Below, piece by piece: positions 26,547 through 35,408 of a stretch of 64,000 bases of DNA (position 1 is its first letter; each line of letters starts with the position of its first letter). Both the position numbers and the translations under genes were made by a program. A model generated the notes under the pieces. The model saw only the letters and a list, made by a program, of their open reading frames with translations. It made no database searches and was not told the origin of the DNA. This DNA is from Arenimonas terrae. Lineage in GTDB: Bacteria > Pseudomonadota > Gammaproteobacteria > Xanthomonadales > Xanthomonadaceae. The stretch covers positions 124,001-188,000 of the forward strand of contig NZ_SMDR01000001.1 of the NCBI RefSeq assembly GCF_006265115.1, given 5' to 3'.

Positions 26547-27833
26547 ATGACCCGAGTTATCGAGTGGATTGTTTCCCTGCTGATCGTCATCGTGCTGTTC
26601 GTGATGATTGGCGTGTTCCTGCCGGCCAAGCGTTCGGTTTCGCACTCCGTCGAGACCAACCGGCCGATGTCGACCGTCACCGACCTGGTGGGCAGCTTCA
26701 CCCGCTTCCGTGACTGGAATGCGCTGATCAACCACGACCCGCGCATGCAGCTGACCACGTCCGGTCCGGAGCAGGGCGTGGGCGCCAAGCTCGACTTCAG
26801 CTCGAACGACCCGGTCGTCGGTTCGGGCTCCTGGGAGCTGGTGGAGAACGAGCCGGGCGAGAAGATCGTCTATGCCCTGAACACCCCGGGCCGCGGCACC
26901 AACAAGCGCATGACCTTCACGTTCGAGCGGACCGGCCAGCGCAACCAGAACATCGAGATCACCCAGCGCTACACCGTCGACTACGGCTGGGACCTGATCG
27001 GCCGTTACGCCGGCCTGTACGTCACCGACGACGTCGGCGACGACATGAAGCGCGGCCTGAACAAGCTCAGCAACCTGCTGGCGACGATCCCGCGCTTCGA
27101 CTACAGCAGCCATGAGCCGGGCTTCCAGTTCGTCGACCTGCCGGCGACCAATGCCCTGGTGGTCACGACGGCCGCCAAGCGCGCCAACGACGATATCGCC
27201 CTGGCCATGACCAACCAGCTCAAGTGGATCGAGCAGGTCATGGAGAAGAACAACCTCGAGCCGTCCGGCCCGATGCGCATCGTCACCAACGAGTTCAGCA
27301 CCGACACCTACGGCTTCGACGTGGTGATGCCGATCCGCCGCAAGGGCACCGGTCCCGCGCCCGCCGAGGGCGAGGCCGACGAGGCCGCGGAAGGCGATGC
27401 CGGCGAAACCGCCGCCGAAGTCGCCCCGGTCGCCGCGCCGGTGGACCCGAACGCGCCGCTGGAAACCTTCGACGTCAAGCTCGAGGGCGCCGGCAACCCG
27501 GTGCTGTACGTGCAGCTGCCGGCCATCCGCGCCGCCAAGACCAGCTACGTCGGTCCGTCGCCGGGCCTGCCGCGCATCCGCGACCTGACCCGCGCCTGGG
27601 CCATGGTCCGCGGCAGCGAGACCACCGACCGCCCGTACGAGGACTACCTCGACCCGATCAAGGACATGCTGTCCGAAGAGGCCGAGTTCAACGTCTACTG
27701 GCCGGTCAAGGTCCCGGGCGTCGAGACCGTCGCACCGGTGCAGATCGCGCCGCCGCCGGCCCCCGAAGGCACGGCGCCGGCCACCGAGCCGGCCGCCGAA
27801 GGCGAGCCCGCGGCCGAGGCACCGGCCGCCTGA
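26547..27833 (+). CDS. Membrane-anchored SRPBCC protein with GyrI-like C-terminal half
   Basis: 428 aa. One N-terminal membrane helix (residues 4-27, VIEWIVSLLIVIVLFVMIGVFL) precedes an SRPBCC/polyketide-cyclase-like domain (about 32-180) and then a domain resembling GyrI/SOUL ligand-binding folds. That second domain is interrupted near residues 270-305 by an acidic Ala/Glu/Pro insertion, and a second such tail ends the protein. It has GGAGAG before the ATG and a good terminator after it, so it is probably monocistronic. The ligand is unknown. Confidence 0.78.
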   Translation: MTRVIEWIVSLLIVIVLFVMIGVFLPAKRSVSHSVETNRPMSTVTDLVGSFTRFRDWNALINHDPRMQLTTSGPEQGVGAKLDFSSNDPVVGSGSWELVENEPGEKIVYALNTPGRGTNKRMTFTFERTGQRNQNIEITQRYTVDYGWDLIGRYAGLYVTDDVGDDMKRGLNKLSNLLATIPRFDYSSHEPGFQFVDLPATNALVVTTAAKRANDDIALAMTNQLKWIEQVMEKNNLEPSGPMRIVTNEFSTDTYGFDVVMPIRRKGTGPAPAEGEADEAAEGDAGETAAEVAPVAAPVDPNAPLETFDVKLEGAGNPVLYVQLPAIRAAKTSYVGPSPGLPRIRDLTRAWAMVRGSETTDRPYEDYLDPIKDMLSEEAEFNVYWPVKVPGVETVAPVQIAPPPAPEGTAPATEPAAEGEPAAEAPAA

Positions 27834-27846
27834 TCAGGCAATACAG

Positions 27847-27878
27847 CAGGGCGGGCCAAGTGCCCGCCCTGTGCTTTT
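27847..27878 (+). terminator. Intrinsic terminator
   Basis: A 10-bp GC-rich stem CAGGGCGGGC/GCCCGCCCTG (27847-27856 and 27862-27871) with loop CAAGT is followed by TGCTTTT. It lies 13 bases after the SRPBCC stop codon. Confidence 0.8.
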
Positions 27879-27990
27879 GGGGTCCGCCCCGCGTGTGGAA
27901 CTTGCGCCATCCTTTGCGGTCCACGCACCGGCAACCGGTTCCCGCCGCGCCGCCTTTCCATCGAGCACGAATCAGCGAGACTTCCCCGCG

Positions 27991-28923
27991 ATGATCGAGG
28001 CACACGCCCTGCACAAGCGCTACGGCCGCCTGCTGGCCGTGGACGGCATCAGCTTCAAGGTCGAGCCCGGCGAGGTGCTCGGCTTCCTCGGCCCCAACGG
28101 CGCCGGCAAATCCACCACGATGAAGATGATCGCGGGCTTCCTGGCGCCGACCGCCGGCACCGCCAAGGTCTGCGGTCACGACGTTCAGTCCGACGCCATG
28201 GCCGCGCGCCGCGCGCTGGGCTACCTGCCCGAGGGCGCGCCCGGTTACGGCGAGATGAGTCCGGCGGCCTTCCTGGGCTTCGTCGCCGATGTGCGCGGGC
28301 TCGTCGGCGCGCGCCGAAAGGAGCGCCTCGACGCCGTGCTCGAGCGGCTGTCGCTGCGCGGCGTGCTGCACCAGCCGATCGACACGCTGTCCAAGGGCTT
28401 CAAACGCCGCGTCGGCCTGGCGGCGGCGATCCTGCACGACCCGCCGGCCCTGGTGCTGGACGAGCCCACCGACGGCCTGGACCCGAACCAGAAGCACGAG
28501 GTGCGCGGCCTGATCCGCGAGCTGGCGCGCGAGCGCACCGTGCTGCTGTCCACCCACATCCTCGAGGAAGTGGAAGCCGTGTGCAGCCGCGCGATGATCG
28601 TCGCCCGCGGCAAGGTGATGGCCGACGCCACGCCGGCCGAACTGCTGGCGCGCTCGCGCTACCAGGGCGCGGTGTCGCTGCTGGCCACCGACAGCATCGC
28701 GGCGCGCGCGGCGCTCGACGGCATGCCCGGCGTCAGCGGCTTCCACCAGGACGGCGACGATGGCCGCCTGTACGTATTCCCGCAGGGCAGCAAGCCGGTG
28801 CCGCTGGACGCGGTGGCCGAGCGCCTGCGCCATCGCGGCGTCGCCCATCGCGGCCTGCAGCCCGAGCGCGGGCGGCTGGACGAAGTCTTCCGCCGCATCA
28901 CCACCGCGGAGGCGAAGCCATGA
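27991..28923 (+). CDS. GldA-like ABC transporter ATP-binding protein
   Basis: 310 aa. Walker A is GPNGAGKST, the signature region is TLSKGFKRRVGLAAAILHDP and Walker B is ALVLDEPTDGLD, followed by the H-loop STHILEE. The C-terminal ~90 residues are the extra domain found in gliding-type (GldA) and ABC-2 ATPases. It overlaps the permease gene by 4 bases. The four genes here (ATPase, permease, GldG-like, DUF4340) match a system widespread outside Bacteroidetes; its substrate is unknown and gliding is not implied. Confidence 0.92.
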   Translation: MIEAHALHKRYGRLLAVDGISFKVEPGEVLGFLGPNGAGKSTTMKMIAGFLAPTAGTAKVCGHDVQSDAMAARRALGYLPEGAPGYGEMSPAAFLGFVADVRGLVGARRKERLDAVLERLSLRGVLHQPIDTLSKGFKRRVGLAAAILHDPPALVLDEPTDGLDPNQKHEVRGLIRELARERTVLLSTHILEEVEAVCSRAMIVARGKVMADATPAELLARSRYQGAVSLLATDSIAARAALDGMPGVSGFHQDGDDGRLYVFPQGSKPVPLDAVAERLRHRGVAHRGLQPERGRLDEVFRRITTAEAKP

Positions 28924-29654
28924 GCGCGCTGCGTTCGGTGTTCAAGCGCGAGTTCGCCAGCTACTTCGCCACGCCGCTGGCGCTGGTGTTCCTGGTGATC
29001 TTCCTGATGCTGTCCACGGCCTTCACCTTCTACCTGGGCGGCTTCTACGAAGCCGGGCAGGCCGACCTGCAGCCCTTCTTCCGCTTCCACCCCTGGCTCT
29101 ACCTGCTGCTGGCGCCGGCGGTGGCGATGCGCCTGTGGGCCGAGGAGCGCAAGTCCGGCACGCTCGAGCTGCTGCTGACCCTGCCGCTGGGCCTGTGGCA
29201 GGCGGTGCTGGGCAAGTTCCTCGCCGCCTGGGCCTTCCTGGGCCTGGCGCTCGCGCTGACCTTCCCGATGTGGCTGACGGTGGCCTGGCTGGGCGACCCG
29301 GACCACGGCGCGATCCTCGCCGCCTACCTCGGCAGCTGGCTGATGGCCGGCGCCTTCCTGGCCGTGGGCAGCGCGCTGTCGGCGGCCACGCGCAGCCAGG
29401 TGGTGGCCTTCATCCTGACGGTGGTGGTGTGCCTGCTGTTCCTGCTCGCCGGTTTCCCGATGGCGCTGGACCTGGTGCGCGGCTGGGCGCCGCAGTCCTG
29501 GGTGGACGGTTTCGCCGGCCTGAGTTTCCTCACCCATTTCCAGGCCATCAGCCGCGGCGTGCTCGACCTGCGCGACGTGGTGTTCTTCCTGCTCAGCATC
29601 GCCGCCTGGCTGGCCGCGACGGTGCTGGTGATCGACCTGAAGAAAGCCGACTGA
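28920..29654 (+). CDS. GldF-like ABC-2 permease
   Basis: 244 aa with six membrane spans. The start SVFKREFASYFATPLALVFLVIFLML and the cytoplasmic loop LWAEERKSGTLELLLTLPL are signatures of the GldF/ABC-2 type permease. The ATG overlaps the ATPase stop (ATGA). It is the membrane partner of the upstream ATPase. Confidence 0.9.
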   Translation: MSALRSVFKREFASYFATPLALVFLVIFLMLSTAFTFYLGGFYEAGQADLQPFFRFHPWLYLLLAPAVAMRLWAEERKSGTLELLLTLPLGLWQAVLGKFLAAWAFLGLALALTFPMWLTVAWLGDPDHGAILAAYLGSWLMAGAFLAVGSALSAATRSQVVAFILTVVVCLLFLLAGFPMALDLVRGWAPQSWVDGFAGLSFLTHFQAISRGVLDLRDVVFFLLSIAAWLAATVLVIDLKKAD

Positions 29655-29658
29655 GCCC

Positions 29659-31521
29659 ATGAAGCCCTTCACCCGACGCTCCACCTACCTGGTCGCGCTG
29701 GCGCTGCTGGCGCTGGCCTTCGTCGCCCTGGTGGCGATCTCGACCGTGGCCCTGCGCGGCGCCCGCATCGACCTGACCGACAAGCAGCTCTACACGCTGT
29801 CGGAAGGCACCCGGAACATCCTGGGCAAGATCGAGGAACCGATCACGCTCAAGCTCTACTACTCCGAACACGCCACCCGCGACCTGCAGCAGTTCCGCGT
29901 CTTCGCCACCCGCGTGCGCGAGCTGCTGGAAGAGATCGCCGCGCGCTCCAGGGGCAAGGTGGTGCTGGAAGTGATCGACCCGGAGCCGTTCTCCGAGGCC
30001 GAGGACCAGGCCGCCGCCTACGGCCTGCAGGGCGTGCCGCTGGGCGCCAGCGGCGACAAGCTCTACTTCGGCCTGGTCGGCACCAACAGCACCGACGGCG
30101 AGACGACGATGCCCTTCATCCAGCCGGACAAGGAATCGTTCCTCGAATACGACGTCGCCAAGCTCATCTCCACGCTCAGCGTCGACACCAAGCCGGTGGT
30201 CGCGCTGATCAGCGGTCTGCCCACCGGCCCCAGCATGGACCCCTCCGGCCGCCAGAACCCGGGCTGGGTGGTGGACCGGCAGATCAGCGAGCTGTTCGAG
30301 CTGCGCCGCATGCAGGGCGCGCCGACCGCGATCGCCGACGACGTCGACCTGCTGATGGTCGTGCATCCCCGGCAGTTGCCCGAGGACACGCTGTACGCGA
30401 TCGACCAGTTCGTGATGCGCGGCGGCCGGCTGCTGGCCTTCGTCGATCCCGATTCCGAGGCCGACCAGTCCGGCGTGGACCCGCTCGACCCGCTGTCGCT
30501 GCAGGTGCCGCGTTCCTCCGACCTGCCGGAGCTGTTCAAGGCCTGGGGCATCGACTACGACCCGACCCGCCTGGTGCTGGACGAAGTGCACGCGCTGCAG
30601 GTGCAGCCCGATCCGAACGGCCCGCCGGTGCGCCACCTGGCGGTGCTGGGCCTGGGCAAGACCGCGCTGAACCAGGAAGACGTGGTGTCGGCCGAGCTCG
30701 AGAACCTGAACTTCTCCAGCGCCGGTTCGCTGAAGCTGGCCGACGCTTCGAGCCTGGTGATGGAGGCCCTGGCGCAGAGCTCGGGCGCGTCCGGTACGGC
30801 TTCGGTGCAACGGGTGCGCGAAGCCACCGCCGATCCCGACCAGCTGCGCGAGGGCTTCCAGCCCGGCGGCCAGCCGCTGGTGCTGGCGGCGCGCTTCAGC
30901 GGTCCGCTCACGTCGGCCTTCCCGGGACGCAGCGGCGAGGGACACATCGCGCAGGCGCAGCAGCCGGTGAACCTGATCGTCGTCGCCGACACCGACGTGC
31001 TGACCGACCGGCTGTGGGTGCAGGCGCGCGAGTTCATGGGCGAGCCGGTCTACAACCCCTTCGCCAGCAACGGCGACTTCGTCTACAACGCGGTGGACAA
31101 CCTGGTCGGCAATTCCGACCTGATCGCGGTGCGCACCCGCGCCGCGGCCTCGCGCCCGTTCGAGCGCGTCACCGCGCTGCGCCGGGGCGCCGAGGAGCGC
31201 TACCGCGCCAAGGAACAGGAACTGCAGCGCCAGCTCGACACGCTCGAGCAGGAGCTCACCCGCCTGCAGCAGCCCGGCCCCGAGGGCCAGGCGCAGGCGC
31301 TGTCGCCGCAGCAGCAGGCCGAGATCCTGCGCTTCCAGGACGAGAAGCTGCGCATGCGCAAGGAGCTGCGCGAAGTGCAGCACCGCCTCAACGCCGACAT
31401 CGAGGCGCTGGGCTCGCGGCTGAAGCTGATCAACATCCTGGGCATGCCGGCCCTGCTGGTGCTGCTGGCGCTGTTCGTGGCCTGGCGCCGCTGGTCGCGG
31501 CGCCGCGCCGCGGAGGCCTGA
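29659..31521 (+). CDS. GldG-family ABC-associated auxiliary membrane protein
   Basis: 620 aa. An N-terminal membrane helix (about 9-31) and a C-terminal one (ILGMPALLVLLALFVAW) flank a large periplasmic region of the ABC_transp_aux/GldG type: RIDLTDKQLYTLSEGTRNIL opens it, and LLMVVHPRQLPEDTLYAIDQFVMRGG is the family motif. Residues 515-575 are a predicted coiled coil rich in Glu/Gln/Leu. It probably docks on the GldF-like permease. Confidence 0.88.
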   Translation: MKPFTRRSTYLVALALLALAFVALVAISTVALRGARIDLTDKQLYTLSEGTRNILGKIEEPITLKLYYSEHATRDLQQFRVFATRVRELLEEIAARSRGKVVLEVIDPEPFSEAEDQAAAYGLQGVPLGASGDKLYFGLVGTNSTDGETTMPFIQPDKESFLEYDVAKLISTLSVDTKPVVALISGLPTGPSMDPSGRQNPGWVVDRQISELFELRRMQGAPTAIADDVDLLMVVHPRQLPEDTLYAIDQFVMRGGRLLAFVDPDSEADQSGVDPLDPLSLQVPRSSDLPELFKAWGIDYDPTRLVLDEVHALQVQPDPNGPPVRHLAVLGLGKTALNQEDVVSAELENLNFSSAGSLKLADASSLVMEALAQSSGASGTASVQRVREATADPDQLREGFQPGGQPLVLAARFSGPLTSAFPGRSGEGHIAQAQQPVNLIVVADTDVLTDRLWVQAREFMGEPVYNPFASNGDFVYNAVDNLVGNSDLIAVRTRAAASRPFERVTALRRGAEERYRAKEQELQRQLDTLEQELTRLQQPGPEGQAQALSPQQQAEILRFQDEKLRMRKELREVQHRLNADIEALGSRLKLINILGMPALLVLLALFVAWRRWSRRRAAEA

Positions 31522-31524
31522 GCC

Positions 31525-32610
31525 ATGAAGGCGCGGATCCTCGCCGGCGCGGGCGTGCTGACGGTCCTGCTCGCGGCCGGCGCCTGGTGGCTGCTGGAGC
31601 GGCCGGTGGCGGGCGACGGCGCGGCGGGATCGCTGCTGCTGCCGGGGCTGGAGGCACGGCTGGAATCGCTGGACCGACTGCAGGTGCGCGGCGCCGGCGA
31701 TCAGGTCCTGGTCGAGATCGTGAAGACCGACGGCCGCTGGCGCATGCCGGCACGCCAGGATTGGCCGGCAAACCAGCGCGAAATCAGCCGTGCGCTGTTC
31801 CGCCTGTCGCAGGCCCGGCGCCAGGAGGCCAAGACGGCGAATCCCGAGCGCCACGCCCGCCTCGGCGTGGAAGCGGTCGCCGCCGCCGATGCCAAGGGCG
31901 CCGAACTGCAGCTGTCCGGCGGCGGCGAACCGCTGCGCCTGACGATCGGCCGGAACCATCCCAGCCTGGGCGGCAGCTACGCGCGGATCGGCGATGAGGC
32001 CCAGGTCTGGCTGCTCGATGTGGATGTCGGCCCGGCGCGCAATCCGGTCGACTGGCTCGATCGCCGCCTGCTCGATCTGCCGCTGGCCCGCGTCGCGGAA
32101 GTCCGTATCGCTCCGGCCCAGGGCCGCGCCTTCCGGCTCACCCGCGCCGGCGACGATCGTTTCAGCCTCGACGGCCAGCCGTCCGCGGCACTGGCCAATC
32201 CCGACGACGGCAATGCCACCGCGGGTGTCGTCGAACAGCTGGTGCTCGACGATGTCGCTGCCGACAGCGGCGCCGCCGCCGGCCAGACCGCGGTGTTCGA
32301 GAGTGTGGACGGGCTGCGCATCACCATCGCCGCCTGGCGCGACGACGGCGGCGGAACCTGGGCGCGGCTCGCGGTGGAGCTGGACGAGGCGCGGGCGCAG
32401 GCCTGGTTCGCGAACGAACCGGTCGCTCCCACGATGGACGCCGCTGCGCAGAGCGACGCGACGCCGGACGCCGGTGAACGCCTGAAGTCGCTGCGCGCGA
32501 AGGTCGAGCGTTGGCAGGCCCGGTTCGCCGGCCGGCAGTTCCTGCTGCCGCCGCAGCTCGCCGCCAACCTGATGAAGTCGCGCGAGGACTATCTCGCCGG
32601 ATCGCCGTGA
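31525..32610 (+). CDS. DUF4340 domain protein of the GldAFG-like system
   Basis: 361 aa. An N-terminal hydrophobic anchor (ILAGAGVLTVLLAAGAWW) precedes a repeated DUF4340 fold with WRMPARQDWPANQREISRALFRLSQAR and ARIGDEAQVWLLD. It lies 3 bases after the GldG-like gene and overlaps the DUF423 gene by 4 bases, which supports a common operon. It is likely a periplasmic component of the ABC system; the mechanism is unknown. Confidence 0.85.
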   Translation: MKARILAGAGVLTVLLAAGAWWLLERPVAGDGAAGSLLLPGLEARLESLDRLQVRGAGDQVLVEIVKTDGRWRMPARQDWPANQREISRALFRLSQARRQEAKTANPERHARLGVEAVAAADAKGAELQLSGGGEPLRLTIGRNHPSLGGSYARIGDEAQVWLLDVDVGPARNPVDWLDRRLLDLPLARVAEVRIAPAQGRAFRLTRAGDDRFSLDGQPSAALANPDDGNATAGVVEQLVLDDVAADSGAAAGQTAVFESVDGLRITIAAWRDDGGGTWARLAVELDEARAQAWFANEPVAPTMDAAAQSDATPDAGERLKSLRAKVERWQARFAGRQFLLPPQLAANLMKSREDYLAGSP

Positions 32611-32957
32611 CCCCCGCCCGCCGCGCGCTGGCGTCATTCGGCGCGCTGGCCTGCGCGGCGGCGGTGGGCTTGTCGGCCTACGCCAGTCACGGCCTGCAGG
32701 GCGAGGACGCGCGGCGCGCGGGCCTGGCCGCGCTGTTCGCCTTCGGTCACGGGCTGGCGCTGCTGTTGCTCGCGCCGGGCGCGCGCACGCGCGTCAAGGT
32801 AGTCGGTTTGATGATGTTGGCCCTGGGCCTGCTGCTGTTTTCCGGCAGCCTGCTCGGCGCGGCGCTGTTCGCGGCGCCGACGACGCTGGCGCCGGCCGGC
32901 GGATTGCTGCTGATGCTGGGCTGGCTCATCATCGCCGTCGACGCCCTGCGCCGCTGA
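32607..32957 (+). CDS. DUF423 family membrane protein
   Basis: 116 aa from a GTG that overlaps the previous stop (GTGA). Four membrane spans are present. The first reads FGALACAAAVGLSAYASHGLQGE, the DUF423 signature (normally GAFGAHGL). The function of the family is unknown. It is the probable end of the ABC operon. Confidence 0.78.
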   Translation: MTPARRALASFGALACAAAVGLSAYASHGLQGEDARRAGLAALFAFGHGLALLLLAPGARTRVKVVGLMMLALGLLLFSGSLLGAALFAAPTTLAPAGGLLLMLGWLIIAVDALRR

Positions 32958-32964
32958 GCCCGCC

Positions 32965-33639
32965 ATGCCCCGACATCCCCGCGGCTTCGACCTCGAGGCC
33001 GCCACCGACCATCTGCGCCGCCGCGACCGCAAGTTCGGCCGCTGGATCGACCGCATCGGCCCGCTCGATGTCGCCGGCGGCTGGCGCAAGCCCTTCGACC
33101 CGACCGACGCGCTGGCGCGCGCCATCCTCTACCAGCAGCTGTCCGGCAAGGCCGCCGCGACCATCGTGGGCCGCGTCGAGGCGGCGATCGGCTCGAAGAA
33201 GTTGCACGCCGACACCCTGGGTCGCGTAGACGACGCAGCGCTGCGCGCCTGCGGCGTCTCGGGCAACAAGACCCTGGCGCTGCGCGACCTCGCCGCGCGC
33301 GCGGCCACCGGCGAGGTGCCGAGCCTGCGCGAGATGGCGGCGATGCCCGACGACCTGATCGTCGAACGCCTGACCGCCGTGCGCGGCATCGGCCGCTGGA
33401 CGGTCGAGATGATGCTGATGTTCAAGCTCGGCCGCCCCGACGTGCTGCCGGTGGACGACCTGGGCGTGCGCAAGGGCGCGCAACTGCTGGACCGGCTCGA
33501 CGAGATGCCCAAGCCGAAGGAACTGGCCGCACGCGGCGAGAAGTGGGGGCCGTACCGCACGCTGGCGGGGCTGTACCTCTGGCGCGTCGCCGACTTCGTC
33601 GCGCCGGAGAAGCCGCCGGTCAAACGTTCGCAGGACTGA
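32965..33639 (+). CDS. AlkA-like DNA-3-methyladenine glycosylase
   Basis: 224 aa. The HhH-GPD domain has the hairpin LTAVRGIGRWTVEMML and the catalytic aspartate in LPVDDLGVRKG (Asp165 by alignment with AlkA). YQQLSGKAAATIVGRVEAAIG is the substrate-pocket region. It lacks the N-terminal beta domain of E. coli AlkA, as do many short homologues. It removes alkylated bases in base-excision repair. Its stop directly abuts the stop of the convergent DUF1272 gene. Confidence 0.92.
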   Translation: MPRHPRGFDLEAATDHLRRRDRKFGRWIDRIGPLDVAGGWRKPFDPTDALARAILYQQLSGKAAATIVGRVEAAIGSKKLHADTLGRVDDAALRACGVSGNKTLALRDLAARAATGEVPSLREMAAMPDDLIVERLTAVRGIGRWTVEMMLMFKLGRPDVLPVDDLGVRKGAQLLDRLDEMPKPKELAARGEKWGPYRTLAGLYLWRVADFVAPEKPPVKRSQD

Positions 33640-33876
33640 TCAGCCCGGCGCAGGGCGGAACACCCGCGCGGTCGAGGCCGGATGGCGCGCCAGCGCGTCA
33701 CCGCTCCGGGTCGGGCGCGGCTGCAGCTGGCCGCCGCAGTTCGGGCAGCGGCCGTGCAGCGTCCGGTTGTTGCAGTCGCTGCAGAAGGTGCACTCGAACG
33801 AACAGATCCAGGCGCCGTCCTGGTCGGCGGGCAGGTCGCGGTCGCAGCGTTCGCAGCCGGGGCGCATCTGCAGCAT
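33640..33876 (-). CDS. DUF1272 zinc-ribbon protein
   Basis: 78 aa. Residues 1-55 are a DUF1272 domain with CERC, CSFECTFCSDC and CPNCGG cysteine pairs, likely two zinc sites. The remaining basic tail is not conserved in the family. It probably shares a transcript with the M15 peptidase gene 22 bases upstream. Confidence 0.88.
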   Translation of the reverse strand: MLQMRPGCERCDRDLPADQDGAWICSFECTFCSDCNNRTLHGRCPNCGGQLQPRPTRSGDALARHPASTARVFRPAPG

Positions 33877-33898
33877 GGGACGTTCTCGTGTCGTGCGT

Positions 33899-34690
33899 TC
33901 AGCTGGCTTCGAACCAGCGCCAGTGCCAGGGTTCGTAGACGATGCCGTGCGGGTTGCCGCGCGGGTAGCTCATGCGGAAGCCGAAGTCGCCGGCGCGGCG
34001 GTGCAGCCAGGCAAAGGCGGGCGTGGCCTCGAAGCTTTCCTCGGCCGGCGGTTCGCCCGGCGTGCCGATGTCCATGGCGCAGCCGCCGTGGTGTTCGCTG
34101 TAGCCGGGTGCGGCGTTCACCGCCAGGATCTGCTCGACCGTCAGCCCGCGCGCGAGCTTGCGTTCGAAAATGCCCAGCTGGTAGTCGTGGCTGCGGTAAC
34201 CGGAGATCGCCTCGAGCCGGATGTCGTCGTCGTGGGCTGCGGCCTGCATCCGGCGCCAGGCGCGCGCGGCCGGGTCGAGCAGCCACAGCGGCCGGCGATA
34301 GCGGTCGAAGCCGGCGAACTCCAGCCGTGCCGGCTCGGCGACCAGGGGCAGGCCGACCTGTTCGCCGTAACTTTCGTCCAGGCCGAGCGTGTGCAGGCGC
34401 TCACGCAGTCCGTCGAGCGGCAGGTCGAAACCCGCGCCGGCGCGTTCGTGCATCGCGTCCAGCGCCTGCAGCGCATCGGCGAGGCCGGGCTCGTGGTGCA
34501 GCCGAGGCACGAGGGCGGTGAGGCGCGGGCCTTCGAGTGCGGCCAGGAAGCGTCCGTCGCGTTTGCGCCGCAGCGCCCATTCGGCGCCGGCGAGGGCGCG
34601 GGCGTCGGCATTGGCGCGGGCGCGCAGCAGCCGGGCCGGCCAGGCTTCGACCTTTTCGCTGTTGACCAGGTGCCAGTTCAGGGCGCGCAT
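33899..34690 (-). CDS. M15 family D-alanyl-D-alanine carboxypeptidase (VanY-like)
   Basis: 263 aa. The C-terminal half is a VanY-type LAS metallopeptidase: SGYRSHDYQ, zinc ligands in SEHHGGCAMDIG, and EPWHWR with the last zinc His. The first ~130 residues are an extra domain of unknown role. No signal peptide is seen (MRALNWHLVNSEKVEAW), so the enzyme may be cytoplasmic and act on recycled peptidoglycan peptides; that is inference. Confidence 0.85.
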   Translation of the reverse strand: MRALNWHLVNSEKVEAWPARLLRARANADARALAGAEWALRRKRDGRFLAALEGPRLTALVPRLHHEPGLADALQALDAMHERAGAGFDLPLDGLRERLHTLGLDESYGEQVGLPLVAEPARLEFAGFDRYRRPLWLLDPAARAWRRMQAAAHDDDIRLEAISGYRSHDYQLGIFERKLARGLTVEQILAVNAAPGYSEHHGGCAMDIGTPGEPPAEESFEATPAFAWLHRRAGDFGFRMSYPRGNPHGIVYEPWHWRWFEAS

Positions 34691-34733
34691 GGGGCCAGCT
34701 TAGCGGGCCGGCGCCATCGGCGTGAAGCCTGGC

Positions 34734-35264
34734 TCAGCCGGCGGCGCGGCGCAGGATGTCGAGCACGGCCTGGGGATGCTCCAGGCTCAGCAGCCATACG
34801 CGGCCGTCGGCATGCGGCAGGGCCAGCACCTTTGACGGATCGGTGACCAGGCAGAAGGCCTTGCGGCGATCGCGCAGGCGGAAGTGGCCGGCCTGGAAGC
34901 CGGGAAGGGCGAAACCGTTGGTCTTGAGCCGGGGCTGGAGTTCGGTGTGTTCGCGCAGGTCCACCGCCCGCGCCGCGGCCAGATCGAAGTCGGCCAGCGG
35001 CGCCTCGCGGGTGTAGAACGTGGCCTTCACCCGCAGGCGCCGTCCGTCGAAGCTCGCCTCGCGCCGCCACATCGGCAGCACCACGGCCAGCACCGAGACC
35101 GCGACGACGCCCTGGATCAGCAGCATGAAAGCCGGGGACAGCGCCTCGCTGCGCACCTGCAGAATCACCACGACGGCGATCACCAGGGGCAGCACCGCGC
35201 CGAAGCCGATGGCGAACAGCACGGGCGCCTTGCCCAGCGGCGTCAGGGCGAGGCGGCGGTCCAT
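34734..35264 (-). CDS. PH-like domain membrane protein
   Basis: 176 aa. Two N-terminal membrane spans (VLFAIGFGAVLPLVIAVVVI and AFMLLIQGVVAVSVLAVVL) precede a small beta-rich domain that looks like a bacterial PH domain (ASFDGRRLRVKATFYTREAPLADFD, then VTDPSKVLALPHADGRVWLLSLEHPQAVLDIL). It is the last gene of the SPFH operon, one base after the 41-aa gene. Confidence 0.7.
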   Translation of the reverse strand: MDRRLALTPLGKAPVLFAIGFGAVLPLVIAVVVILQVRSEALSPAFMLLIQGVVAVSVLAVVLPMWRREASFDGRRLRVKATFYTREAPLADFDLAAARAVDLREHTELQPRLKTNGFALPGFQAGHFRLRDRRKAFCLVTDPSKVLALPHADGRVWLLSLEHPQAVLDILRRAAG

Positions 35265-35265
35265 C

Positions 35266-35391
35266 TCAGCGGCCCAGCAGCAGGGCGAGGCCGGCGAGCA
35301 GCACCAGCGTCGAGACGGCGGCGAGAGGCAGGGCGGCGGGCGTGGGGCGGCCGGCGCGGCGGTTCTGGATCAGGTGCACGATGTGGAGCAT
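35266..35391 (-). CDS. 41-aa single-pass membrane protein
   Basis: A short frame with ATG at 35389-35391 and TGA at 35266-35268. It has a clear Shine-Dalgarno (GGAGAGAA) and sits between the Arc-type and PH-domain genes with a 1-base gap to the latter. The basic start MLHIVHLIQNRRAGR is followed by one hydrophobic helix (ALPLAAVSTLVLLAGLALLLG). Position and ribosome site support translation; the function is unknown. Confidence 0.65.
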   Translation of the reverse strand: MLHIVHLIQNRRAGRPTPAALPLAAVSTLVLLAGLALLLGR

Positions 35392-35408
35392 GTCGGTTCT
35401 CTCCAGGC

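Noticed and set aside
29593-32637. Minus-strand open frame of over 1000 codons
   Set aside because: It lies opposite the GldG-like and DUF4340 genes, whose motifs are convincing; its composition (Arg/Gln/His-rich) is typical of an antisense shadow.
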